DNA of 64,000 bases from CAYUQT01 sp964446835 (GTDB lineage: Bacteria; Planctomycetota; Phycisphaerae; UBA1845; JAFGLZ01): positions 66,047-130,046 of the forward strand of contig CAYUQT010000020.1 of NCBI GenBank assembly GCA_964446835.1. The letters are read 5' to 3'. Each line of letters starts with the position of its first letter. Positions within the stretch are counted from its first letter, which is position 1. The notes beneath the pieces are model-generated. The model searched no databases and had not been told where the DNA came from. It worked only from the letters and a program-made list of their open reading frames with translations. A program made the position numbers and the translations under genes. Below, one piece after another: positions 27,892-37,867 of this stretch.

Positions 27892-28917
27892 ATGATCGGT
27901 GTGGGCATCATTGGTGCGGGCTTCATGGGTCGTAACCACTTCAACCAGTATGAGAAGATGAAGGATCGGTGCAACGTCGCCGCCCTCTGCGACAAAGAGG
28001 CCGATCGCCGGGTGGGCGACTGGTCGAAGGTGGGGGGGAACGTGGCCGACTCGAAAGGCAGCAAGCGTGATCTCGGCGACGTCAAGCCCTACGTGGACTG
28101 GCGCCAGATGCTGGCCGATCCGAAGGTGGAGGCGGTGGATATCTGCGTCCCGACGCCGCTGCACCGCGAGATGGTGATCGAGTCTCTGAAGGCCGGCAAG
28201 CACGTGATCTGCGAGAAGCCGATGGCCCTCAGCGTGGCGGACTGTGATGCGATGGTGGCCGCGGGCCGGCAGGCCAAAGGCAAGTTCATGATCGCCCAGG
28301 TTATCCGCTTCTGGCCGGAGTATGTCTACCTCAAGGGGGTGGTCGATTCGGGCGAGTACGGTGCGCTGAAGGCCTTGCACCTGCGGCGGCAGGCGGCCAT
28401 GCCGGACTACACGCTGGGCAACTGGGCGCTCAAGCCCGAGCTGAGCGGCGGGGCGCTGCTGGACCTGCACATCCACGATGTGGACTATGGCCTGTACCTC
28501 CTGGGCGAGCCGAAGGCCGTTTATGCCCAGGGCTACCCGCGGGGCGGCACCGCGGTGGATCGCGTACACGCGTCCTGGGACTACGGTAGAGACCTGGTCG
28601 TGCAGGTGGAGGGTTGGTGGGACATGCAGCCCGGCTGGTCCTTCAACATGGGTTTCACGGCCATCTTCGAGAAGGCGGCCGTCTGGTTCGAAATGAATAC
28701 GGGCAAGCCGCTGGCCGTGATTCAGGGCAAGGAATCGCGCACGCCCGAACTGCTGGCTCAGGACGGCTACTACCGCGAGATCGACTACTTCCTCTCGTGC
28801 ATCGAGCGCGACGAAATCCCGAGCGTGACCACGCCCGCACAGAGCCGCGATGCCGTGCGGATGGCCCTGCTCGAACAGCAGAGCCTGGCGAGCGGCCAAA
28901 CCCTGGCCGTTCGCTGA
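27892..28917 (+). CDS. Cytosolic Gfo/Idh/MocA family oxidoreductase
   Basis: The start at 27892 follows GAGGT at six bases and opens directly into the Rossmann fold ('MIGVGIIGAGFMGRNH'); there is no signal, unlike the other two members in this window. 341 residues. The EKP motif is 'HVICEKPMALS', and the C-domain contains 'GGALLDLHIHDVDYGLYLLG', with the His/Asp pattern of myo-inositol dehydrogenase-like enzymes. It likely oxidises or reduces a sugar or cyclitol with NAD(P). It is transcribed away from pckG and convergent with the DUF4091 gene. Confidence 0.86.
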   Translation: MIGVGIIGAGFMGRNHFNQYEKMKDRCNVAALCDKEADRRVGDWSKVGGNVADSKGSKRDLGDVKPYVDWRQMLADPKVEAVDICVPTPLHREMVIESLKAGKHVICEKPMALSVADCDAMVAAGRQAKGKFMIAQVIRFWPEYVYLKGVVDSGEYGALKALHLRRQAAMPDYTLGNWALKPELSGGALLDLHIHDVDYGLYLLGEPKAVYAQGYPRGGTAVDRVHASWDYGRDLVVQVEGWWDMQPGWSFNMGFTAIFEKAAVWFEMNTGKPLAVIQGKESRTPELLAQDGYYREIDYFLSCIERDEIPSVTTPAQSRDAVRMALLEQQSLASGQTLAVR

Positions 28918-28994
28918 TTCAGCGCGGGAAGGGATCTGCCCGGTGGAGCCGGTTAGGCACGTCTCGACTGCCTGATCCAGATTGCCGAAGGGGC

Positions 28995-30536
28995 TCACCG
29001 CGATTCTGTTACTACGGTGGCAATGGTCTGCCTGACCCGCTCCACATCCGTCGGACGCAGGGAGAACTGGGTCCAGGAGGTTGTCACCTCTCGGATCAGG
29101 GTCTCCGTCGCCTCCGGTCCTTTCTTCTGCTCGTACAGCCAGAGGTACTCGATGTCCTCCAACCCTTCTCGGACGTTCTCCAGCCGGATCGACGTCACAG
29201 GCCCGTCCACTCCCACCTTCGCGCCGGGATAGAACAGGCTTCCATCACCATAGAGGTTGGTGTTGATGTCCTTGACCGTGGCCATGTCCGTCCACGGGTC
29301 CTTGCACATGGACGGATTCCAGTAGGTGGCGTTCCAGTACATGAAGCCGCTGCAATGGTGAAGCCGTTGCTGCCAGAACAGCAGTCGGTGGGCGAGGGCA
29401 TCCATGTCGACGAAGAGATTCGTATGCGGCCTGTTCGGCCAACAACAGACGTAGCTCCACGTCTCATCGCCGGCTGCCCGACGACCTGCCAACTGCCGTT
29501 CCTGTTTGTAGTCCGTGTAGAATCCGGTGTTGTAGCACCAGATGTTGACGAAACCGGTCAGCAGCGTGTACACGTCGGACCTGGCATCGAAAGCACAGTT
29601 GCGGTAGTAGGGCCCGACGATCTTCAGCTTGGGATCGACCGAGTGGATCTTCGTGCAGGCCGCCTTCAGCCGCTCGTACTGGTCCTTGTTCACCGGCTCG
29701 TCCACGACGTGGAAGTAGCCCTTGTCCAATACGCCGCGTTTTCGGAGCGCCTCGACCGTCCTTCGCAGTTGTGCCTCGTCATCGCTGTAAGGAATCAGGA
29801 AGTTCGTACAGCGGGGGTCACACAGGTAACGGTCCGCTTCGGCTGACATCAGGGGCACCGGCGGACCGTACGCCGATATCCGGCGTTCCAGAAGGGCCTC
29901 ATAGTATTTCACCTTCAGGGCCCGGGCCGCCGCGCTGTCCGGCTCAACGCCGTGAGCCTTGGCCACATACTCCTCGCTGATTCCGACTGCCGTTCGCAGG
30001 TGCGGCGCCTCGGGCAGTGTGAAGCCCCAGACGGTCAACTCCAGCGGCACTTCGATGGCGCCGTGATTCTCCGGGCGGAGTCGGACGGTCGATCGGTAGT
30101 CCCCCGGGCGTGCATCCGCCGGAATCGCCACATCGATCCACACCGGCTGATTCCTTCCGGGATCCACATCCGTCGGTGTCCAGGGTGGCAGCGGGTCCGG
30201 GAAATCCATCTTGTATGCCGGCAGGTTGACGTAGCCGACTCGATACGCCATGGTCGGCAGGTTGGCCTTCCCGTCCGGCCCCTGCCACGGGTCCACGCTC
30301 GCTTGAACCTTCTTCAATGCCGTCTCGCCGGCCCCCAGGACGATCTGAATCGCCTCGTGCTCTCGGCGGGCGGCATACAGATGCGCTGCCCGGCGCGTCG
30401 TTGGTGCCGGTGTACCACGGAACACCTTCGCCGCGCTCGATGCCGTCCACACGTCGAGCGACGTGCGCGTTGTTTGGGCGCGGGCGAGAGGCGTACCCAG
30501 GAATAGGGCAGCGGTCATCGCGATAGGCAGTCGCAT
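28995..30536 (-). CDS. Secreted GH123/DUF4091-like glycosidase
   Basis: The start at 30536 has AAGGA eight bases upstream. 513 residues: a Sec signal (1-20), an N-terminal beta-sandwich (about 25-170; 'PVWIDVAIPADARPGDY'), then a TIM barrel with 'GYFHVVDEPVNKDQY'. The adjacent Asp-Glu at that strand end is the catalytic pair of GH123-type N-acetyl-hexosaminidases. The DUF4091-like C-terminus includes 'NVREGLEDIEYLWLYE'. The expected role is release of N-acetylgalactosamine-like residues from glycans or glycosaminoglycans by substrate-assisted hydrolysis in the periplasm. It ends close to the convergent Gfo/Idh gene. Confidence 0.75.
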   Translation of the reverse strand: MRLPIAMTAALFLGTPLARAQTTRTSLDVWTASSAAKVFRGTPAPTTRRAAHLYAARREHEAIQIVLGAGETALKKVQASVDPWQGPDGKANLPTMAYRVGYVNLPAYKMDFPDPLPPWTPTDVDPGRNQPVWIDVAIPADARPGDYRSTVRLRPENHGAIEVPLELTVWGFTLPEAPHLRTAVGISEEYVAKAHGVEPDSAAARALKVKYYEALLERRISAYGPPVPLMSAEADRYLCDPRCTNFLIPYSDDEAQLRRTVEALRKRGVLDKGYFHVVDEPVNKDQYERLKAACTKIHSVDPKLKIVGPYYRNCAFDARSDVYTLLTGFVNIWCYNTGFYTDYKQERQLAGRRAAGDETWSYVCCWPNRPHTNLFVDMDALAHRLLFWQQRLHHCSGFMYWNATYWNPSMCKDPWTDMATVKDINTNLYGDGSLFYPGAKVGVDGPVTSIRLENVREGLEDIEYLWLYEQKKGPEATETLIREVTTSWTQFSLRPTDVERVRQTIATVVTESR

Positions 30537-30976
30537 GCCGGTTGTCCTTGCATAGGGGCCCGGATCAGGTGCAGCCGGCACACCGTGCGCCTCGCAGGGC
30601 GAAACCAGCTCGCTGGTATGATAGGCTACGCGGTGTCGGATTCAACGGCCTTTCCTGCCGAGGACATGATCGGGAGGCTTGAACGTTGACGGGCCTGCCC
30701 TGACGTCGGCTTTGGCAGCGGCATCACATGCACGGGCGATTGACAGCGCCTGCGCAACCTCCGGCCGGCCCATGCAGGAACGATCCCACAATCGAATCGG
30801 AAGGGCGCGACGGCCGAGACTACGCTGGAGGGTAGCGGATGCTCTGGTTCTTCAGATTCGATTTCGACGGTGTTGTGCCGTAACAGCATTTGCGAACCGC
30901 CTTCTCTCAACCATCGGAATAGGCAGTTGCTGTGGCGTGGGTAAGGGGAATCCGTGGCACCGTTTCTGACTGGCCT
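30537..30976. other. Intergenic, nothing recognised
   Basis: About 440 bases between two minus-strand genes. A 94-codon frame exists on the minus strand, but it has no signal, motif or ribosome site that I trust. No strong hairpin was seen. Confidence 0.4.
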
Positions 30977-33900
30977 CTACGGTTGGCAGGTTCGCATAGT
31001 CACCGGGCCAGAGGCTGAGCAGACCACTCTGAACCCTACATCGTAGACCTTCTGCCACGCCGGGTAGCTCATCCGGTAGCCGGAGCGGGCGTACCTCGGC
31101 CGGTCGTACCAGGAGCCGCCGCGCACCACCTTGGGGCCCTCGGCGGATGAGTCGTTTCGGCCATCGTCCTCGCGGTAGGGATACGGCCTGTAGGTCGTCC
31201 GCGTCCATTCGCTCACGTTGCCGTGCATGTCATGAAGGCCCCACGGATTCGGTCCAAAGCTGCCGACCGGCGCAGAGACTCTGAAGTTGTCCATCACGCT
31301 TTCGATGGCCGGCCGCCACGGGGGCACCATGTTGGATGGGAACCCAAACTCGAACGTGTCCATTTGCCTGAGCCAGGCGTCGGCGAGGTTAGCCCATGGG
31401 GAGAAGTTGATGTCGGAACCCCCAAACCCTAACGGAGTGGACGTACCTGCCCTGCACGCGTACTCCCACTGACCTTCGGTGGGGAGGGTGAAGCTCTCGC
31501 GGGTCTTAGCCGAAAGCCACCGGCAGAAGGCCATGGCCTGAACGTGGGAGACTCGGACAACGGGCTGGCGGGCGTCGTTGACGGAGTAGCCACGGTCCTT
31601 CGTGCCCAACTGAATGAAGTCACCGGGTTCGAAGCGGCTGTCGTGAGAGGGGGCGAACCGGCGAAACTGCTCGTTGGTGACTTCAAACTTGCCCATCCAG
31701 AACTCCTCAACCCTGACGGGCGTGACCGGCCGTTCGTCATCGTCGCCGTTGGGGTCACCCATCACAAATCCACCGGCGGGGATGCGAACGAGATCAAGCG
31801 TCTGTCCTGATCCGAGGTCAAGGCTCCGCGCCGCCGGCCCGGCGGTTCGCTGCCGCCGCTTCGCCTCGGGTCCATCGAACGGCCATGATGACACCTGTGG
31901 AGTCTGTCCTGCCGGCCGCCGACTGAAGGCCGGACGGAGGTCGGGGGAGGGGCCTTGCGGTGTGTAGGTGATTGGATAGACGGCCTCGGGGTCTTCGTCG
32001 ATACCGGCATAGAGCGTGAGCATGGCGCGACGGCGGTCGCGCTGGCGGGCCACCTTGTCCATGCCGACGATCTCGTGCCAGGTGCCCTGGGCAGGGGTGT
32101 TCAGATCGATCCAGGTGTAGAGGCGGTCCCAGGCCTCAGCGTCGAGATCGACGCCGTAGTGGCCCTTCTTGAGGAGCTGCACGAGCCGGTTGGTGTCGGC
32201 ATGGAACTCACATGGCATCAGGAGATGCATGTCGCTTTCCAGCGTGTTCGTCCGGACGAAGCATCGCAGGGCATAGTAGGAAGGCGGGTACTTCGTGCCG
32301 AGCTTGACGATGTCGGGCATGGACCTCAGGTCCGGTGGCGTTTGCCCATCGGCTTGCGGCTGACCGTTGTGACATCCGACGCAGTAGCGATCGAGGACAG
32401 GCTGTACTTCTCGCCGGAAGCTGAATCCCCGTGTCGGGCCGTACCAAGGCGCGATCTCCGACGGCGAACGGCCGACGGCGAGGGTTTTGTGGACCGGCGG
32501 TGGAGTACTCTGCGGCTCGTGGCAGCCCACACACGAGAGCTGCTCGCCGGGCATAGCCGTCATCCAGCTTCGCATGAGCTGGAGGGCCTCTCCCTGTTCA
32601 TCGAGGGGCTGGACGGAGATCGGCGTGTTGGCGGGTACGCGGAAGCAGGCCGAGCCGTCCGGCTCGACGGGTACGGTGCCCATGACGCGCTTGACGTCCC
32701 ACGGTCCGTCAAGCCCAACCCGATTCTGCTGGCCACCCATGCCCTGATAGGCAAACTGATAGGTGAAGACGCGCAGCTTCTTCACCGTGCCTCGTGGTAC
32801 ACCCTTGAGGCCGTCGCCGGCGTACACGTCCGTCAGGTACACCAATGCATCCTTGCGCTGCGGCTCCACCCTGTCGGGGATTACCGGGGGCCTGCGCGTC
32901 TTGCGAAGGGGGAGGGGTTCGAGGAGCGCCTGCCCCTCAAGCTCCTTGAGAAGGAGCAGGTTGTCGAAGACGTCTGCCAGGTAGATACCCCACTTCGACT
33001 TCGGCGTTGGCCGGGCCGAGACAATGACGTACTTCTCGCTCAGGGGGTAAGGGTGGAGAAACTTAGGCCAACTGCGGTCTGCGAGGTTGTCGAGGATGAT
33101 CGGTTCAACCTTCCTGCCGCGCCCCGGGATTCGCTGGATGACACCCTCGGCCTCGCGGCGTCCCTTCGCGAGGTCGAAAAGGACCAGTTCGCCCATCCGC
33201 GGCGCACCGTGATGTCCGCCGGCGATGGCGACGAACTTCGTCGGATGGTCCGGAACGGGGCGGGCAAAGAACGTGGCCGTAGGCCAGTAGGAGTTGCTGC
33301 CATAGTACTCCATCTGGCCTGTGCCGTCGGGGTTCATGTGAAAGAGGAATCGCGAGGCGTAGTGCGGCAGGTCGGAGTACTCCCAGCGCGTGTAGAGGAT
33401 GCGCCCGTCATGAAGCACGGTAGGGCACCAATCGTGGTCCTGTTCGAAGGTCAGCCGCCGGATCCTGCCCGTTGGGGTATCGAAGCGGAAGAGGTTGGCC
33501 ACGTGATGAAATCCGGCTACGCAGGGAACGCCGGTGAAACAGGCCGATGACGTGAAGAGTACGTTGTCGTCCGGCAGGTAGCAGGCGTCGTAGTTGTCCA
33601 CGTCGGGCTGCTCGATGAGTGGGAGCTGCCGCAAGCCGGTTCCGTCGGCGTTGAGTTCGAAGATCTGCCATCGGCCGTTCTGGCCCTGCATCGAGAAGAG
33701 CATCCGGGCAGCATCGAAGTGCAGATCCACGTCGCCGACGAACCGACCGGCCTGGGGCTTGAAGAGCGTCTTGATCTTCCCCTCCGGGCAGATCGGCGAG
33801 AGGATAGCGATCTCGTTGTCGAACACCTCGTTTCGCAGGCTCATGCTCGGGTTGCCTTCATAGTTCATGGGCAGCCCGAGGTTCTTCTCATGGCGCTTCA

Positions 33901-35359
33901 CCACAAGCAGCCGGTCGAAGTCGAGCAGCGGATTGCCCAGGAGCGATTCCTGATGAATCGCGACCAGCTCGTGGGCATCCTGGGTAGCGCGTTCGTCGCC
34001 TCGGCTTGCCGAATCGAGCAGTTTCAGGATTTCGCCATCCGGCGTGGACAGCCGCGCCAGATACTGCTTCCCCTTTGGATACCTCTCCCCGAATGTCCTG
34101 GTGAGGTCTTCGATGGCCAGCCGTAGCGCCTTGAAGTTGACGCCGAGCAGGCGCGGCTGCGCCAGGTCGAGTCTCCTGAAGATGCCGTAGATTCTGCGGA
34201 CTGCTTGCAGGTCCGTGATGTCCTTGGCGCCCAGCGCACGCGTCCTGGCCTGTTCGCTCAGAAACGGGGCGTTGCCGCACGCGTCGGCATAGCGCTCGGC
34301 CAGCACCGTCATGTTGCCGGGCTGCCAGTCCGGTTCCCAGATACGGTCGTCCCTTTCCCACGCGATCTCGGTACGCGCTGCGGCGTCCGAGAAGTCGCGA
34401 TCGACCAACTCCCACAACCTTCGACGCGAGTTCAGTCTGGTCGCGACGGAGATCTCGACGCTCGACCCGCCATCGAATCGCAGCGCCCGGCCGACTCTTC
34501 CTTCCTCGGCCGTCGCCCCCTTGATGACGCCATGGTTGCCGTTGCCCGAGCGATCGGAGGCATCTTCGTCGAAGCCCCAGTGTCCGACGCAATCGGCATG
34601 GGATCGTTTGGGTGCCATCTCATACCATGCCCTGATTTCCAGCGGGACGAGCTTCCTCCGGTAGATACGCACCTCGTCGATGTCGCCGTTGAAACCGTTC
34701 GGTGATCGGAAGCCCTTCGCGCTGAGCCCGATTCGCACGACGTGCGTTCCGGCATCGGGAACCGCAGGGGGCGCGAACCACTCGCCTCCGTCCAACCTTC
34801 CGTCCACAAAGAACTCCACACTGTGGGGGAAGTCCTCGAACGTGTTGGCCTTGGCATCAAGGACCTTGGTTCCACAGTGCCACGTGACGGCCACGTGATG
34901 CCACTTGCCATCCGCCACGGCGGTGCCACCGGAGAATACTCCGATGTGAGCGGCATCAAACCCCAGTCTCCCGCCTCCAACGAAGAAGGCCTTGGAGCCG
35001 CGTTCCGCCCACGCGCCCTGCGCCGACGACTTCGAGAAGATCGTTCCCCCGACCGTCGTTCGGATCCACGCCAGGATCGTGAAGTCCGATCCGCCGAAGT
35101 CGGGCAGGGCCAGACCCATGCCCGCGGCCGTCTCCTGTATCAGAAGGGCTTCGCGCGACGCGATCATCGTTTCATACCAGGTGCCCTTTCGAACGTAGTA
35201 CGCGGGATCGGCCGACTCGGTCGCGCCAGCCGGAGATGCGCCGGCCCACGCCATCAGCAACGCCGGCAAGAGTGCGAGCCATCGTTGCGCTCTACCGGCT
35301 TGGTCGGCGTCCGGAGGGTGCAGGAGGCGAAATCCCCGCTCCGTGCCGGTGTGAGACAT
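30977..35359 (-). CDS. Secreted LamG / HZS-alpha-like propeller / dihaem / SUMF1 fusion protein
   Basis: About 1,460 residues from Met at 35359 (an in-frame Met lies at 35410). Domains in order: a Sec signal; a LamG-like concanavalin fold (about 55-305; 'FTILAWIRTTVGG', 'WHHVAVTWHC', 'NGFNGDIDEVRIYRRKL'); a helical linker; a propeller of the hydrazine-synthase-alpha type ('LHFDAARMLFSMQGQ', 'WCPTVLHDGRILYTRWEYSD'); two CxxCH haem motifs, 'SCVGCHEP' (about 940) and 'YCVGCHNG' (about 990); and a C-terminal SUMF1 fold (about 1195-1460; 'EFWMGKFEVTNEQF', 'LPTEGQWEYACRAG', 'WGLHDMHGNVSEW', 'VVRGGSWYD'). The FGE catalytic cysteines are absent. It is probably a periplasmic c-type cytochrome of unknown substrate. 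Confidence 0.82.
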   Translation of the reverse strand: MSHTGTERGFRLLHPPDADQAGRAQRWLALLPALLMAWAGASPAGATESADPAYYVRKGTWYETMIASREALLIQETAAGMGLALPDFGGSDFTILAWIRTTVGGTIFSKSSAQGAWAERGSKAFFVGGGRLGFDAAHIGVFSGGTAVADGKWHHVAVTWHCGTKVLDAKANTFEDFPHSVEFFVDGRLDGGEWFAPPAVPDAGTHVVRIGLSAKGFRSPNGFNGDIDEVRIYRRKLVPLEIRAWYEMAPKRSHADCVGHWGFDEDASDRSGNGNHGVIKGATAEEGRVGRALRFDGGSSVEISVATRLNSRRRLWELVDRDFSDAAARTEIAWERDDRIWEPDWQPGNMTVLAERYADACGNAPFLSEQARTRALGAKDITDLQAVRRIYGIFRRLDLAQPRLLGVNFKALRLAIEDLTRTFGERYPKGKQYLARLSTPDGEILKLLDSASRGDERATQDAHELVAIHQESLLGNPLLDFDRLLVVKRHEKNLGLPMNYEGNPSMSLRNEVFDNEIAILSPICPEGKIKTLFKPQAGRFVGDVDLHFDAARMLFSMQGQNGRWQIFELNADGTGLRQLPLIEQPDVDNYDACYLPDDNVLFTSSACFTGVPCVAGFHHVANLFRFDTPTGRIRRLTFEQDHDWCPTVLHDGRILYTRWEYSDLPHYASRFLFHMNPDGTGQMEYYGSNSYWPTATFFARPVPDHPTKFVAIAGGHHGAPRMGELVLFDLAKGRREAEGVIQRIPGRGRKVEPIILDNLADRSWPKFLHPYPLSEKYVIVSARPTPKSKWGIYLADVFDNLLLLKELEGQALLEPLPLRKTRRPPVIPDRVEPQRKDALVYLTDVYAGDGLKGVPRGTVKKLRVFTYQFAYQGMGGQQNRVGLDGPWDVKRVMGTVPVEPDGSACFRVPANTPISVQPLDEQGEALQLMRSWMTAMPGEQLSCVGCHEPQSTPPPVHKTLAVGRSPSEIAPWYGPTRGFSFRREVQPVLDRYCVGCHNGQPQADGQTPPDLRSMPDIVKLGTKYPPSYYALRCFVRTNTLESDMHLLMPCEFHADTNRLVQLLKKGHYGVDLDAEAWDRLYTWIDLNTPAQGTWHEIVGMDKVARQRDRRRAMLTLYAGIDEDPEAVYPITYTPQGPSPDLRPAFSRRPAGQTPQVSSWPFDGPEAKRRQRTAGPAARSLDLGSGQTLDLVRIPAGGFVMGDPNGDDDERPVTPVRVEEFWMGKFEVTNEQFRRFAPSHDSRFEPGDFIQLGTKDRGYSVNDARQPVVRVSHVQAMAFCRWLSAKTRESFTLPTEGQWEYACRAGTSTPLGFGGSDINFSPWANLADAWLRQMDTFEFGFPSNMVPPWRPAIESVMDNFRVSAPVGSFGPNPWGLHDMHGNVSEWTRTTYRPYPYREDDGRNDSSAEGPKVVRGGSWYDRPRYARSGYRMSYPAWQKVYDVGFRVVCSASGPVTMRTCQP

Positions 35360-35561
35360 CGTGCCCACATGGGAAGGGGGGGGGCGCGTTGTCCAGCGTC
35401 TTGGAGCCACTGTTCACCTGATTGTCTCGGGTGTTCTCACTGCCTGGATGTTGACCCAGGCAGGGAGTTATCGCAAGACCCTATGTCATGGCTGCTTCCG
35501 TGAGTGTGTTTTGGGGAGGAGGGGCTTGCCTCCTGTCGAGCAGGGCCAACGTGTTCGATGT

Positions 35562-36890
35562 TCACAGGCTTGGATCGAAGACATTCCGCAACTCCGAGTC
35601 GAATGGGGCATCGCTGATCGCGTGGTCGGAGTTCGTCGGTGCGGTGTTCGGGCGCCATTGAACCAGGCCGACATCTCTTGGCGCGGACGTTCCGCCGGGA
35701 CCGACCTGACTGCGGTACCCTGTGCCGAAGGCGGTCAGGATCCAACCGTCCGGCAGCAGAACCGAGGACGTTGCCTGGCTGCTTGGCCACCACCGCTCAC
35801 GAACCTTTCGATTGCCGGGCCAGCAGTGCAGCAGGTAACGGTGCTCGAGGTCCCATGTCTGCCCGTTGTCGCGGCTGATGACCGCTTCGATGCCGAACTG
35901 CGGCAGGCCGTCTTTCGTGTCGACGTAGCCTTTGCGGACTACGTACGTCATGACCAGGTGGCCGTTGGGCATCTGCAGCAGCGAGGGGTGGTGTCTGCCC
36001 CATTCGTAGAGCATGCTCAGCTTGGACCATGTGCGGCCGTCATCACGGGAAACAGAGACTCCAAGGCCACCGTAGTGGTCTATCTCCTTCTTGAACCTCT
36101 CGGGGTTGTCCGTCCGGCAGGCGGCCACGATGTCTCCGTTCCTCGCACGAGCGAAGGCGACCTCGTTGACCGCATACCATTCCGGGACCTTGATCTCACC
36201 GCTCCAGGCCCGGCCTTCGTTGTTGCTGAATCGAACATAGCCCTGGAAATGGCCGTCCGGCTGGAGATTGTCGCTGCAACAGGACATCAGGCGGGTGACC
36301 TTGCCGGTTGCCGGGTCTCTGTCGACGAGCAACGGATCCCACTCTATCCAGGGACGGCCATTCGAAGCGGGTGGAACGATCAGAGCGTTGCCCCACGTCC
36401 GGCCGCAATCGGCGCTGAACCAATGCCTATCGCCCATGTGCAGCATCGTCTTGCCGCCGCCCAGATAGGTCAGCCCCGTGGCCATGGCGCTCAGGTTTCC
36501 CGGCTTGTCCTGGGCGTCCGATTGAACGTACCGGGGCTCGCTCCAGGTGGCGCCACGGTCAGTGCTGAACAGCACCATGGCCTGATGGGGATAGTCGCAA
36601 CTCACCAGCATCAGCAGGTGGTCTTCCCCGGGCATGTAGACGATGTAGGGAACGGCCACCACACGGTTCCACCGCTCGGTCATGATCTGGAACCGCGCGG
36701 GAACCTGGGTCGGCTTGTCACGGCCGTTAAGTTGGCGCACGACGTGCGGCTTCCAGGCGGTGGGAGTCGTTGACGTCACGTTTCCCGACGTTTCTCGGAC
36801 AGAGGGTGTTGAGGAGACCTGTTCTGAGCCCCTTGCCGGAACGAGCGTCAACGACAGGAGAAGCGACAGTATCGTCAGTTGGGCAGTCAT
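35562..36890 (-). CDS. Secreted BNR-repeat sialidase-like protein
   Basis: 442 residues with a Sec signal (1-22) and a propeller bearing five Asp boxes: 'STDRGATW', 'SADCGRTW', 'SNNEGRAW', 'SRDDGRTW' and 'SRDNGQTW'. This is the exo-alpha-sialidase (GH33-like) fold. 'RPWIEWDPLLVDRD' and 'VAACRTDNPERF' lie where active-site acids and arginines are expected, but the full arginine triad cannot be verified. It may release terminal acidic sugars or simply bind glycans. The ATG has AAGGAG eight bases upstream. It stands alone on the minus strand between the giant fusion gene and a small membrane-protein gene. Confidence 0.78.
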   Translation of the reverse strand: MTAQLTILSLLLSLTLVPARGSEQVSSTPSVRETSGNVTSTTPTAWKPHVVRQLNGRDKPTQVPARFQIMTERWNRVVAVPYIVYMPGEDHLLMLVSCDYPHQAMVLFSTDRGATWSEPRYVQSDAQDKPGNLSAMATGLTYLGGGKTMLHMGDRHWFSADCGRTWGNALIVPPASNGRPWIEWDPLLVDRDPATGKVTRLMSCCSDNLQPDGHFQGYVRFSNNEGRAWSGEIKVPEWYAVNEVAFARARNGDIVAACRTDNPERFKKEIDHYGGLGVSVSRDDGRTWSKLSMLYEWGRHHPSLLQMPNGHLVMTYVVRKGYVDTKDGLPQFGIEAVISRDNGQTWDLEHRYLLHCWPGNRKVRERWWPSSQATSSVLLPDGWILTAFGTGYRSQVGPGGTSAPRDVGLVQWRPNTAPTNSDHAISDAPFDSELRNVFDPSL

Positions 36891-36966
36891 TCATTGGACT
36901 CCTTCGCCATTCTGATGCTTGTATCGGTGCCTCGCAGGCTTTGGAGAAGGCGGGTTGCCATGGTCA

Positions 36967-37035
36967 CACCGACGCACATCAGCAGGCCGCAGCGGCAACA
37001 ATGGACCGTCTTCCGGCTACTGAGTTACCCCGATG
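36967..37035 (+). repeat. 69-base dispersed repeat, copy 1
   Basis: Aligns without gaps to 53490-53558 at well over 80 percent identity, sharing 'CACCGACGCA', 'GGCCGC', 'CGGCAAC' and 'ATGGACCGTCT' blocks. Both copies are on the plus strand and lie in intergenic DNA. Confidence 0.65.
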
Positions 37036-37150
37036 ACGAGGACGGAGAAACCCACGCAGATGCAGTGCCATGCTTGCGCTTCGGCGCTCCGTGGCGACAT
37101 GGACGGATCGGCCGGCAATAGCACCGCCTCCCAGGTTCTCACTATCTCAT

Positions 37151-37378
37151 CTATCGCCGACCGGGCTGCTGGGGCACGGGCGCTGGCCTCAGGAGCTGGG
37201 CCTGCTCCAGCGATGTGGCAATCCGGTCGAGATGCCCGGCCACTTGCCGGAGGTGCTCATTCAGGTCCTTCATTTCGCTGTTGAGTTGGGCCGTCCTGTG
37301 AAAGGACAACAGGCAGAACGCGACGGCAAGAATAAGTATCACAACGACCGCTACGACCTTCATCCTGTCCATGCCCAT
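37151..37378 (-). CDS. Small single-pass membrane protein with coiled coil
   Basis: 75 residues beginning 'MGMDRMKVVAVVV', with GGAG close upstream; longer in-frame extensions look artificial. One transmembrane helix (about 6-24) is followed by a heptad-like segment ('LNSEMKDLNEHLRQVAGHL') and a Pro-rich tail ending 'PVPQQPGRR'. It is probably anchored in the inner membrane with the coiled coil outside. No family was recognised. Confidence 0.5.
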   Translation of the reverse strand: MGMDRMKVVAVVVILILAVAFCLLSFHRTAQLNSEMKDLNEHLRQVAGHLDRIATSLEQAQLLRPAPVPQQPGRR

Positions 37379-37867
37379 CCGTCTCCGGTTCTTCCACCTC
37401 TCCGTCAGCACGCCGAGTGGGGTGAGGGCAGACGCTCGCCTTTTCGGCATGACAAGGGGGGTCGCTGTGATCTGGCGGAACGCTCCCCCGATCAGCATGT
37501 CCGTGGATTTCTGTGCGGGCATTGTAGGGGGAACCGTGGGATAGCCACAAGATCGACCGAGCATGGCGGAACCCGGACATGGTGGACAACTCGCTGAGGA
37601 ACGCCGACTCTGACCCGCGGCGGGCCGGCGGACACTCGCCTCAGGTCTGATTGCAGCCAAGTGGCTCCCGTTTGCCCATGGCCGTGATGGTAATCTCCTT
37701 CGCCCACGCGGGCGTTGTCTGGCCTGGATCGCAACGATTCGGTACTATCGGTATCCGCGCTTCGATCGGCTGCGGCCATTTCCCGTGGGGCGACATGCGG
37801 CTGACATCATTTCCCAGGTACGGTGACCCGTCTTTCGGAGCAAAAGACCTGCTGGAGAGAGTAGTCC

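Noticed and set aside
30977..31800. SUMF1 domain considered as the formylglycine-generating enzyme for the arylsulfatase
   Set aside because: The segment after 'VVRGGSW' reads 'YDRPRYARSGYRM', without the catalytic cysteines of FGE, and the domain is fused to a dihaem propeller.
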